Origin: a bacterium ADurb.Bin374
GTDB taxonomy: Bacteria; Riflebacteria; Ozemobacteria; Ozemobacterales; Ozemobacteraceae
Direction of reading: 5' to 3'
DNA: 7,898 nucleotides
Assembly (NCBI GenBank): GCA_002068715.1
Contig: MWAR01000145.1
Coordinates: forward strand, 1-7,898
Shown one piece after another: positions 1 to 7,100 of this stretch. The notes beneath the pieces were generated by a model. That model was not told where the DNA came from and made no database searches. It saw nothing but the letters and a program-made list of their open reading frames with translations. Made by a program: the position numbers and the translations under genes. Position 1 is the first letter of the stretch; every line of letters begins with the position of its first letter.

Positions 1-2498
1 GTCCGGCGAACACGCAGCCCGCCCGCCCCCCGCATCACGGCCTGGTCGCGTCGCACGGATCGAAGGGCCTCATCCGAAACGAAGCGGGTCAGCCGCTGGC
101 GCTCCCGAAGACCGCGGGTCATGAGATTGAACTCGTGGCCCAGCATCGCAAACTCGTCCTTCGTCTCCAGGGCGACGTCGATGTCGAGCTCGCCCTTCCC
201 CACCCTGGCGGAGGCTTCGGTCAGTTTTCGGAGAGGCCGGATGAAAGCGCCCGCGAGTATCATTCCCTGCAGGAAAAGGATGCCGACCGAGTATACGGCC
301 AGGAGGAGCGCCCATCCGGTTTCCGTCTGCCACCAGGCGATGTCGCTCCGCCAATGTCCGCCGGCAACTGCAACGAAGGGAAGCGGTGAGAATTTTCGCA
401 CGGCGAAAAGCATCGGCAGGCCGTTTTCCCGGGTATCCCAGGTTCCTTCGAGACCGAAATCGACCGCTCTCCGCGCGACCGAGCACAGCAGGGCATCCCG
501 CCGGGCTCCTTCGGGCCAGATGCCGGGCGTCGCGTCTCCCGTCCCCTGCAGATGAGAAATCGAAAACAGGCCGGCACGCACCTGGAAGGCGGATTGTCCA
601 TCATCCAGATTGCCAAGCGGGTTGGCAAGACTTCGCATGTAACTTTCAGCCAGGCTGATATAGGTTTCACGCGCGAACAGAACGCCGATGGGCGTGGGAA
701 GAGCCGTCTCCGCCTCGGTGACGATCTCGAGGCTGTACTGCGCCGCCCGATCGCCGAAAAGGCTGATTTCCAGGGGTCTGAAATCCTGCAGAAGAATGCC
801 GTTGAGCTCGCGATACTGGAACGCCTCTGCGAAAGCCGCCGCGGTAATCATGCTCCCGTTTTTTTTCACGGCGTCTTCCGTTTCCGGAGTGATGCTGCAG
901 GTGAAACGCAGAAGCGCCCATGCCATCGCCTTGAAGGGATCCGCGATGATCCGCTCGATCCGGGTTTCGTCCCACGGGCCGCGTTCCCGGGGTGAGGTGC
1001 GAATCAGGTTCTGACCGTCCCGGCGGACATACTGCACCGTATCGAGTTCGCTTTCCCGCAACAGTTCGTCGAGAAGATTCGCCACCTTCGAAAGAGGCCA
1101 TGAGTCACTTTTCCCAAGAAGTGTCCGCCACTTCAGGAATCGTGTCCGATGCGAGAGCGAATAGCTCTTCAAGCCGTTTTCGAGCCGGGTGAGTTGTTCG
1201 GCCATCGAGATCAGTTCTCGCTTGATTTCCAGTCGCTGATGAAAACTGAAATACGCGGAGGCGGCAGTCCAGAACGCCAGCAGCGGAAATGCCATGGCCA
1301 GCCCGAGAGCGAAGAGGAGTTTTCCCCGGACGTCCATATTCCGGACGAATATCCAGCGATCGCCGAACAGGATCAGCCACAGAGCGAAAAGGCCGCCGGC
1401 CGCGAGCAGGAAGTCGACGACGGAAAAGAACCGCCTGGCCGGGTGACGAATCCGCTCCCATCCGATCCGCACCCCGAGATACGGCGAATCCGTCCCCGGG
1501 GCCATGCCCTTCACCGGCAAGCCGGGATCCCGGGCAAGGGGGTTCCAAAGCGTGATGCCGCGGCGGCTTTTCGTGAACACCGGGCCACGAACGGCTGTTC
1601 CTCGGCCGAAGAGATATCCGAACCTCTCCGGCGCCCCAAGGCGGGCAGCCTGGTCCGCAAGGCGCCCGGGAGGAACGGCGCGTTCTAGCACCCCAACAAG
1701 GTATCCTCCCAGGAGCGGCGCATCGGGTCGATCGGAAGCGGTGATGAACCGGTGATACAGAACGAGTTTTCCCCCGCCGAACCGGTGGGTGTAAAAGCTG
1801 CGAGGCTGCCCCGAAACGCCGAAGGGCAATGCATACATCCCGAAATAATATGTGACGAATCGCGTCACCTCCGTGCGAAGGCGCTCGATTGCGGCGCTTC
1901 CTTCCCACCGACGGCGATCGTCGGGAACGCCCTTGTCCGGCTGCCAGAGGTTTCGGCCGGGGGTTCTCGCCAGCGCGTGAAGCCAGTGTCTCACGCTTCG
2001 TCGGGGAAACTGCTCCCGCGGCGAAATACAGGCCGGGTTCGTGCGGATCTCGCTCTCCCGCCCGTCCGGGCCGAACGCGAACAGGAACAGCGGCTCGGTC
2101 CCGAGTGCGTGCCCGATCCCCTGCCAGAGGTTTTCCGCGAGGGCGGCCGCCTCGAATGGAAGAGGGGCGTTCCGGTCGAAGCGGAATCGGTCCTCCTCGC
2201 CGAAGGGTGGAAAACCCACGCGACACTCGATCTGCTGGAGAGTTTCCGCCAATCCCCTTTCCAGCTTCAGTCGGTTCGCGGCATCCTCGGCCTCGTTCAT
2301 CAACTCGCGCTTCACCAACTTGAGATTCGTCGCCTCTTCGCGCCGGACAACCTCTCTGAATGCGAACCGCAGGGCAAAAAACGGCAGGAGAATCACGAGG
2401 AACCAGAACAGCAGGCGAGCCTCGGGAGCGATTTCCCGCGGACGAATCACCGTTTCCGCATGGCTGTCGCGAGATTTCTTCGAATCGTCTGACATCAT
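1..2498 (-). CDS. HAMP-domain membrane sensor with tandem extracytoplasmic domains, probable class III nucleotide cyclase (3' end beyond window)
   Basis: Seen: one frame stays open from the start near 2498 to base 1 (832 codons, no stop), so the C-terminus lies outside the window. Residues 29-45 form a membrane segment (LLFWFLVILLPFFALRF). Residues 46-359 are soluble. Residues 360-378 and 394-419 are membrane segments joined by a short basic loop (RWIFVRNMDVRGK). Residues 420-726 are soluble and 727-752 a fourth membrane segment. A HAMP domain spans about 753-803 (IRPLRKLTEASARVGKGELD, then DEFAMLGHEFNLM). It is followed by RFVSDEALRSV (805-815) and GGLRVRRT at the edge. Inference: the topology puts both soluble domains outside the membrane and HAMP in the cytoplasm. 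The post-HAMP segment aligns in spacing with the entry to class III cyclases (typically FVSxEV..., GGxxRxVTVLF), so signal-dependent cyclic nucleotide synthesis or a degenerate relative is likely. A SpoIIE-type phosphatase or another output is not excluded. I recognise no family for the two outer domains. Starts at 2507, 2498 and 2495 are all possible and none has a good Shine-Dalgarno. Sensor status is secure; the output domain is not. Confidence 0.85.
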   Translation of the reverse strand, partial: MMSDDSKKSRDSHAETVIRPREIAPEARLLFWFLVILLPFFALRFAFREVVRREEATNLKLVKRELMNEAEDAANRLKLERGLAETLQQIECRVGFPPFGEEDRFRFDRNAPLPFEAAALAENLWQGIGHALGTEPLFLFAFGPDGRESEIRTNPACISPREQFPRRSVRHWLHALARTPGRNLWQPDKGVPDDRRRWEGSAAIERLRTEVTRFVTYYFGMYALPFGVSGQPRSFYTHRFGGGKLVLYHRFITASDRPDAPLLGGYLVGVLERAVPPGRLADQAARLGAPERFGYLFGRGTAVRGPVFTKSRRGITLWNPLARDPGLPVKGMAPGTDSPYLGVRIGWERIRHPARRFFSVVDFLLAAGGLFALWLILFGDRWIFVRNMDVRGKLLFALGLAMAFPLLAFWTAASAYFSFHQRLEIKRELISMAEQLTRLENGLKSYSLSHRTRFLKWRTLLGKSDSWPLSKVANLLDELLRESELDTVQYVRRDGQNLIRTSPRERGPWDETRIERIIADPFKAMAWALLRFTCSITPETEDAVKKNGSMITAAAFAEAFQYRELNGILLQDFRPLEISLFGDRAAQYSLEIVTEAETALPTPIGVLFARETYISLAESYMRSLANPLGNLDDGQSAFQVRAGLFSISHLQGTGDATPGIWPEGARRDALLCSVARRAVDFGLEGTWDTRENGLPMLFAVRKFSPLPFVAVAGGHWRSDIAWWQTETGWALLLAVYSVGILFLQGMILAGAFIRPLRKLTEASARVGKGELDIDVALETKDEFAMLGHEFNLMTRGLRERQRLTRFVSDEALRSVRRDQAVMRGAGGLRVRR

Positions 2499-2505
2499 TT
2501 GGCAC

Positions 2506-2511
2506 ATTGTA
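2506..2511 (-). promoter_or_regulatory. Possible -10 element of the sensor gene (leaderless start)
   Basis: On the minus strand the hexamer TACAAT (5/6 to TATAAT) lies 7 nt before the tandem ATGATG at 2498-2493. Initiation at the usual distance would fall on the A of the first ATG, giving a leaderless message, which fits the lack of a Shine-Dalgarno there. No convincing -35 is present at 16-18 bp spacing, so this rests on the hexamer and its position alone. Confidence 0.25.
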
Positions 2512-2570
2512 CCGCATCCGATTCTTCCGTGGTAGACGACCGGTTCATCGCCGGGGCGGTCATCGAAATC

Positions 2571-2604
2571 CGCACGGGATTTGACTTTTTCAGCCTTCCG
2601 TGCG
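2571..2604. repeat. Inverted repeat upstream of ahcY, possible operator
   Basis: CGCACGGGA (2571-2579) and TTCCGTGCG (2596-2604) are inverted copies: seven perfect base pairs, one G-T position and one further pair, with 16 nt between the arms. The interval contains TTGACT, the best -35 candidate for ahcY. Neither strand has a T-run after the second arm, so it is not an intrinsic terminator. A repressor or activator operator, or an RNA hairpin if transcription starts upstream, are both possible. It does not resemble the SahR-type palindrome I know of. Confidence 0.4.
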
Positions 2605-2609
2605 AAACT
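2581..2609 (+). promoter_or_regulatory. Weak candidate promoter for ahcY
   Basis: TTGACT (2581-2586, 5/6 to the sigma70 -35) is followed 17 bp later by GAAACT (2604-2609), which matches the -10 consensus at only three of six positions. The -35 is good and sits inside the inverted repeat at 2571-2604; the -10 is poor. Transcription from here would give a leader of about 50 nt before ATG 2669. Confidence 0.3.
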
Positions 2610-2651
2610 TGTGCATTATTCCGGGCTTTCGGCACGGTACCGGAGCCTGCA

Positions 2652-2675
2652 TTTTCGAAGGAGCCTTCATGAAAA
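2652..2675 (+). promoter_or_regulatory. ahcY ribosome binding site with possible start-site hairpin
   Basis: GAAGGAG (2657-2663) is a strong Shine-Dalgarno 5 nt before ATG 2669 and decides that start. The same bases can pair: GAAG (2657-2660) with CTTC (2665-2668) around a GAGC loop, extended by TTTTC (2652-2656) with GAAAA (2671-2675) across a 2-nt AU bulge made of the first two start-codon bases. The hairpin would cover both the Shine-Dalgarno and the start codon. The Shine-Dalgarno is certain; a regulatory role for the fold is speculative. Confidence 0.6.
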
Positions 2676-4126
2676 AGACGAACCAGACCGGAATGGAGCG
2701 TGAAACGATGCCCACGACCACGACGAACCGCCTTCCCTACAAGGTGAAAGATATCGATCTGTGGCAGCTCGGCCGCAAGGAAATCGAGATCGCCGAGCAC
2801 GAGATGCCCGGCCTCATGGCCCTGCGCGAGAAATACGGCGCGAAGAAGCCTCTCCGCGGCGCGCGCATCGCCGGTTCGCTCCACATGACCGTCCAGACCG
2901 CCGTTCTGATCGAGACACTCGCCGAACTCGGCGCCGACGTCCGGTGGTGCAGCTGCAACATCTTCTCGACCCAGGACACCGCCGCCGCCGCGATCGCCAA
3001 GCGCGGGATCCCGGTTTTCGCCTGGAAGGGCGAGACCCTCGAGGAGTATTGGTGGTGCACACAGGAAGCGCTGACCTGGCCGAATGGCGAGGGCCCGACC
3101 CTGATCGTCGATGACGGCGGCGATGCCACGATGATGATCCATATCGGCTACGATGCCGAGCGCAACCCGAAGGTTCTCGACCGCCACGCAGAGGGCGAAG
3201 ACGAGAAGGAGCTGCTCGCGATCCTCAAGAAGACCCTGAAGGCCGAACCGAAGAAGTGGACGAACATGCTGCCGCACATCAAGGGCGTCAGCGAGGAAAC
3301 GACGACCGGCGTTCATCGTCTGTACAAGATGATGGAAGAGAAGAAACTCCTCTTCCCCGCCATCAACGTGAACGACTCGGTCACCAAGTCGAAGTTCGAC
3401 AACCTCTACGGCTGCCGCGAGAGCCTCGTCGACGGCATCAAGCGCGCGACCGACGTCATGATAGCCGGCAAGGTCGCGGTAGTGTGCGGCTACGGCGATG
3501 TCGGCAAGGGCTGCGCCCAGGCACTGCGCTCGTACGGCGCGCACGTCGTCGTCACCGAGATCGACCCGATCTGCGCCCTGCAGGCCATGATGGCCGGCTA
3601 CGTCGTCGACACCGTCGACAACACGCTCGGCAAGGCCGACATCTACGTCACCACGACCGGCAACCGCGACATCATCACCGCCGACCACATGGCGAAGATG
3701 AAGGACCAGGCGATCGTCTGCAACATCGGCCACTTCGACAACGAGATCCAGATGAGCAAGCTCGAGTCCTGGAAGGGCGTGAAGCGCACGAACATCAAGC
3801 CCCAGGTCGATCGCTACACCTACGCCGACGGGCACAGCATCTACGTCCTGGCCGAAGGCCGCCTGGTCAACCTCGGCTGCGCGCGCGGCCACCCCAGCTT
3901 CGTGATGAGCAGTTCGTTCACGAACCAGACGCTCGCCCAGATCGACCTCTGGACCAGCGAGCACAAGGTCGGCGTCTACACACTGTCGAAGAAGCTCGAC
4001 GAGGAAGTCGCCCGGCTGCATCTAGAGAAGCTCGGCGCGAAGCTCACCGTGCTGACGAAAGACCAGGCCGACTACATCGGCGTCCCGGTCGAAGGGCCCT
4101 ACAAGTCAGACCACTACCGCTACTGA
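2669..4126 (+). CDS. ahcY: S-adenosylhomocysteine hydrolase (adenosylhomocysteinase)
   Basis: This cytoplasmic NAD-dependent enzyme splits S-adenosyl-L-homocysteine into adenosine and homocysteine, relieving product inhibition of methyltransferases and feeding the methionine cycle. The 485-residue protein is complete. Landmarks: [14 protein letters not shown] (71-84, with H72), CNIFSTQD (96-103), DDGGD (148-152), [11 protein letters not shown] (206-216), [19 protein letters not shown] (234-252, with K240, D244 and C249), the NAD loop GYGDVGKG (274-281) with E297, NIGHFD (352-357), [10 protein letters not shown] (405-414) and the C-terminal KSDHYRY that reaches into the partner subunit's NAD site. 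An insert at about 160-205, absent from the human enzyme, is typical of long bacterial forms. The start at 2669 has the best Shine-Dalgarno; ATG 2708 (472 residues) is the alternative. The residue after STQD is Thr, not the more usual His; it also varies in archaeal-type enzymes. No methionine-cycle genes lie beside it, and it is probably transcribed alone, ending at the terminator just downstream. Confidence 0.97.
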   Translation: MKKTNQTGMERETMPTTTTNRLPYKVKDIDLWQLGRKEIEIAEHEMPGLMALREKYGAKKPLRGARIAGSLHMTVQTAVLIETLAELGADVRWCSCNIFSTQDTAAAAIAKRGIPVFAWKGETLEEYWWCTQEALTWPNGEGPTLIVDDGGDATMMIHIGYDAERNPKVLDRHAEGEDEKELLAILKKTLKAEPKKWTNMLPHIKGVSEETTTGVHRLYKMMEEKKLLFPAINVNDSVTKSKFDNLYGCRESLVDGIKRATDVMIAGKVAVVCGYGDVGKGCAQALRSYGAHVVVTEIDPICALQAMMAGYVVDTVDNTLGKADIYVTTTGNRDIITADHMAKMKDQAIVCNIGHFDNEIQMSKLESWKGVKRTNIKPQVDRYTYADGHSIYVLAEGRLVNLGCARGHPSFVMSSSFTNQTLAQIDLWTSEHKVGVYTLSKKLDEEVARLHLEKLGAKLTVLTKDQADYIGVPVEGPYKSDHYRY

Positions 4127-4143
4127 GCCGTTTATTTCCGAAG

Positions 4144-4175
4144 CCGCCCGGCCGCAAGGTCGGGCGGTTTTGTTT
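4144..4175 (+). terminator. Rho-independent terminator of ahcY
   Basis: CCGCCCGGCC (4144-4153) and GGTCGGGCGG (4158-4167) form a 10-bp stem with one G-U pair, closed by a GCAA (GNRA) tetraloop and followed by TTTTGTTT (4168-4175). It begins 18 nt after the ahcY stop. On the minus strand the hairpin is followed by CTTCGGAAATAAA, which has no T-run, so it should end plus-strand transcripts only. Its U-tract overlaps the stop codon of the converging gene (4174-4176). Confidence 0.9.
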
Positions 4176-7100
4176 ACCGACCCGTGCGTGCGCGCCGACC
4201 GCTGTTTTCCTTCACCTGCCCGACAAACGCCTCGAGAGCCATCCGGCGCGATGGGTCCGAGACACCCGACTGGATCGCCGTCATGATCGGCGTATCGGGG
4301 TAGTCGCGCCGGATCTTTTCGATGATCGCCGCCGAGGCGTTGCCGACCATGCAGTTGAAACACGCCGTGTTGATGATTCCGTCGGCGCCCCGGTGGTGGA
4401 AGTCGATGATCTTCGCGATGTTCACGAACAGCAGTTCGTCCTCTTCGTTCGTGATGTACGGGCTTGCCAGATGTTTCAGTTCGAGGTATCCCGGCTCGTC
4501 GATCCGGCGGATTCTATTCCCAACGGTATATTTCATGCGCCAGACGTCGATCGTCCGTTTCAGGGCGATCGAGCCAGCGGCGATCATTTCCGAGAGTTCG
4601 AGCCGAGAAACGCTCCGCAGGAACCACCTGGTGATCGAGAAGTCCAGGAAGTCTATGTTGAAGGGCGACGGCCAGACCTCCAGCCCCTGCCGTTCGAGCC
4701 AGAGGAAGAGATTGCCGCCCATCTGCCTGCTCGACTTTGCATATATATCTCCTGATATACCAATCAGCGGCCGCCGTTCAGACCTGTCGACGCGTATGCC
4801 GGCAAGCTTCCGAAGCGACTCGTCGAGCGCGTCGGCGACGTTTCCGCCCGCGACCGCCTCCTCGATGCGCCGGAGATTCTCCCGGTGAAGCGCCTGCGTC
4901 ATCCCCTTTTCGAGCTCGTAGGGCCGGATCTCGCACGTCGCCTTCACGAGAAGCTCGATGGCCAGAAGGCCCATGTAAAAAGCCTCGCCGGCATCGACGC
5001 CGAACAGGGCGATCAGCTCAGTGGCATTCGGCGAGGTGAGCGTGATGTTGTCGATGCCGCGGTCGGCCATCAACTGCCGTAATCCCGGTCCGTATTGCTG
5101 AAGCAGGCAGGGAAACGAGAGGCTGGGAACATAGAAGGCGAGTTTCCTGCCGTTGCAGGCCTGATGCAGACGCAGAAGTTCTCCCGTGATGATCGCATAC
5201 GGCAGGCACTCCTTGCCGAGGGAGTGGCGTTCTCCGAGCGCAAGCGTTTCCTGATCGGGGTCTGGAAGGATCTCGACGTTGTACCCCTTGCGTTTCCACA
5301 TGCCGCTGAACGCATAGACGATGTCGCCGAAATTCGGGATCCTCACATCCGCCCCCGGTTCGGGAATGATCCCCTCTTTCCGCTCCGGGCGGTCGGAGGC
5401 GACGGGGCGGACTTTCGGATGCGCCTGCGTTTTCTCCTGGTTCACCTGGTCCAGGAAGGCTTCCAGACGCGTGATCAGCCCGGCTTCGCCGCGATGCTCG
5501 TCGAACTCTAGGCTCAGGTGGGGCTTTTCGGCAAGTCGAGGCTCGAGCTGTTTGAAGGTGAACGCATCGGGGCCGCAACCGAAGTTCGAGATGATGACCG
5601 GGTAGACGGAAGGCACCGAGACAGCGGCCGAAGCATAGCGGAGAATATCCGCCGAGAATCTCCAGGGGAGATCGGTTTCGATGCCGGTGATATCGAGTTC
5701 CAGATACTGGGGCGGCATGGCCAGCACGCCCATTCTTCGCAGGCGCTCGAACAGGCTCAGATTCAGGAAGGCGTCGAACGTGTTGTATGGCTTGCCCAGA
5801 ACGACGAACAGATGGCGGAAGCCGCCATCGGCGATGAGCCGGCGCCCACGTTCCACGAGACCGGCATCGAACGTACGCTGAGCCGCCGACGCGGCGCGGA
5901 AGGCTTCGCGCATACGCCCTGCGGATGTGCGCAGAGCGCCGCAACACGAGGTCATACCCTCGACGAACGATGCTTCGTCGGTCAGGGCGAGGGCCGGTGA
6001 CAGGAGCTTTGCCCCTTTCGCGGCGGAGATCATGAAGGGAACGGCCATTGAATATGGGCAGGTATGTGACTGTTCCAGCCGCTCCCCGGGAAGGCAGATG
6101 ATGGAAGGCAGGAAGACGACATCGACATCCTGCGCAAGAAGGGCATCGACGTGGCCGGCGGCGAGTTTGATCGGCAGGCAGACCCCGACGGAAAGGCGTT
6201 TGAGCCCCCCGGCCAGCGTCTCCGCGTTCGAACAACCCGACAACACCGGAACGCAGCCGATCTCACGGAAAAAAGTACCCCAGAACGGCAGGCTCGCCAT
6301 CATGACGGACGCCCGCGGAATGCCGACGACAGGCCCGGTCGCCCCTTTCCGCCCGGCCGGTTCGAAAAACGTCTCGCAGGCGGAAACATACTCGGCCGCC
6401 AGGTTCGGCAGAATGGCGGTCCGCGCACCGGAACCGCTACGGCTCGTATACCGCTCGCAGGTATCACCGAAGTAAATCCGTTCGCCGTCGCGCTCCAGGA
6501 GGTTCACTTCGCAGTTGTTGGGGCATCCGCCGCACCTGAAGGTTTTCAGCGTCGGCCGGGTCCCGGGCTCGAGCCCCCGAAACGCCGTCCGCGTGTCGGC
6601 GCCGACACAGCTTCGGGCGGCATCGGCGGCACCGATGGCGCCGGAAATGCGGTTGTAGGGATGCACGGCGACCTGGCGGCCCAGGACATGCTCGAAGGCG
6701 GCGACCACGGCATCGTTCGAGGCCGTTCCGCCCTGCAGCAGGATGCGCTCGCCGAGAGGACGGTTTCCCACGACCTTCGCGAGGTAGTTACGGGCGATCG
6801 AGCAGGCCAGGCCGGCGCAGATATCGTCGATCGTCGCGCCACCGCTCATCGCCCCGACGACTTCCGTCTCCATGAAGACGGTGCAGCGCGAACCGAGATC
6901 TTTCGGCGATGCGGCCACGAAGGCATGGTCGGCGAATTCGCCGATGATCGAGATGCCCATCCGCACGGCCTGTTCCTCGAGGAATGAGCCCGTGCCGGCG
7001 GCGCAGACCTTGTTCATCGCGAAATCGCCGATCCGGCCGCCGCGAACCGAGATGAACTTGGAGTCCTGGCCGCCGATCTCGATGATGGAATCGACATCAG

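Larger units (their letters stand above)
2499..2668. other. Divergent intergenic control region between sensor gene and ahcY
   Basis: This stretch separates two divergent genes and must hold the promoters for both. It contains an inverted repeat with a -35-like site, the ahcY ribosome binding site, and the minus-strand TACAAT. There is also a short near-direct repeat, CGGTTCATCG (2541-2550) and CGGTCATCG (2557-2565), and a 5-bp inverted pair GACCG/CGGTC (2538-2542, 2557-2561). I found no match to the SAH-riboswitch core or to SAM riboswitches. No small ORF here has a credible start. Confidence 0.6.

Noticed and set aside
2500..2516. Sigma54-like -24/-12 site (TGGCAC...GC) on the plus strand
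   Set aside because: The GG to GC spacing is 11 nt rather than the strict 10, and the -12 half is poor (CCGCA instead of TTGCA).
1105..2517. Minus-strand 470-residue frame starting at 2517
   Set aside because: It overlaps the sensor gene on the same strand in another frame. Its translation is Arg/Gly/Pro-rich with no membrane segments, while the adjacent frame gives four clean membrane helices and a HAMP domain.
2600..2668. N-terminal extension of AhcY from GTG 2600
   Set aside because: There is no Shine-Dalgarno, it overlaps the inverted repeat and promoter candidate, and the 23 extra residues resemble no AhcY. ATG 2669 has a strong GAAGGAG.
2499..2668. SAH or SAM riboswitch upstream of ahcY
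   Set aside because: I see neither the conserved SAH-riboswitch core nor a SAM-I or SAM-II layout. Only the small start-site hairpin and an inverted repeat are visible.
2978..2980. Thr after STQD in AhcY in place of the common His, as a sign of altered activity
   Set aside because: This position varies between AhcY groups (archaeal-type enzymes also differ), and all recognised catalytic and NAD-binding residues are intact.
2495..4021. Minus-strand 508-residue open frame opposite ahcY
   Set aside because: It is an antisense shadow of a confidently identified gene. Its translation is low-complexity, rich in V, A, D, G, L and R, as expected from GC-biased codons read in reverse, with no domain.
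3256..4755. Plus-strand 499-residue frame crossing the end of ahcY, the terminator and the activase gene
   Set aside because: It runs out of frame through ahcY and antisense through the activase gene, is His/Arg-rich, and spans a strong terminator. It is an artefact of base composition.
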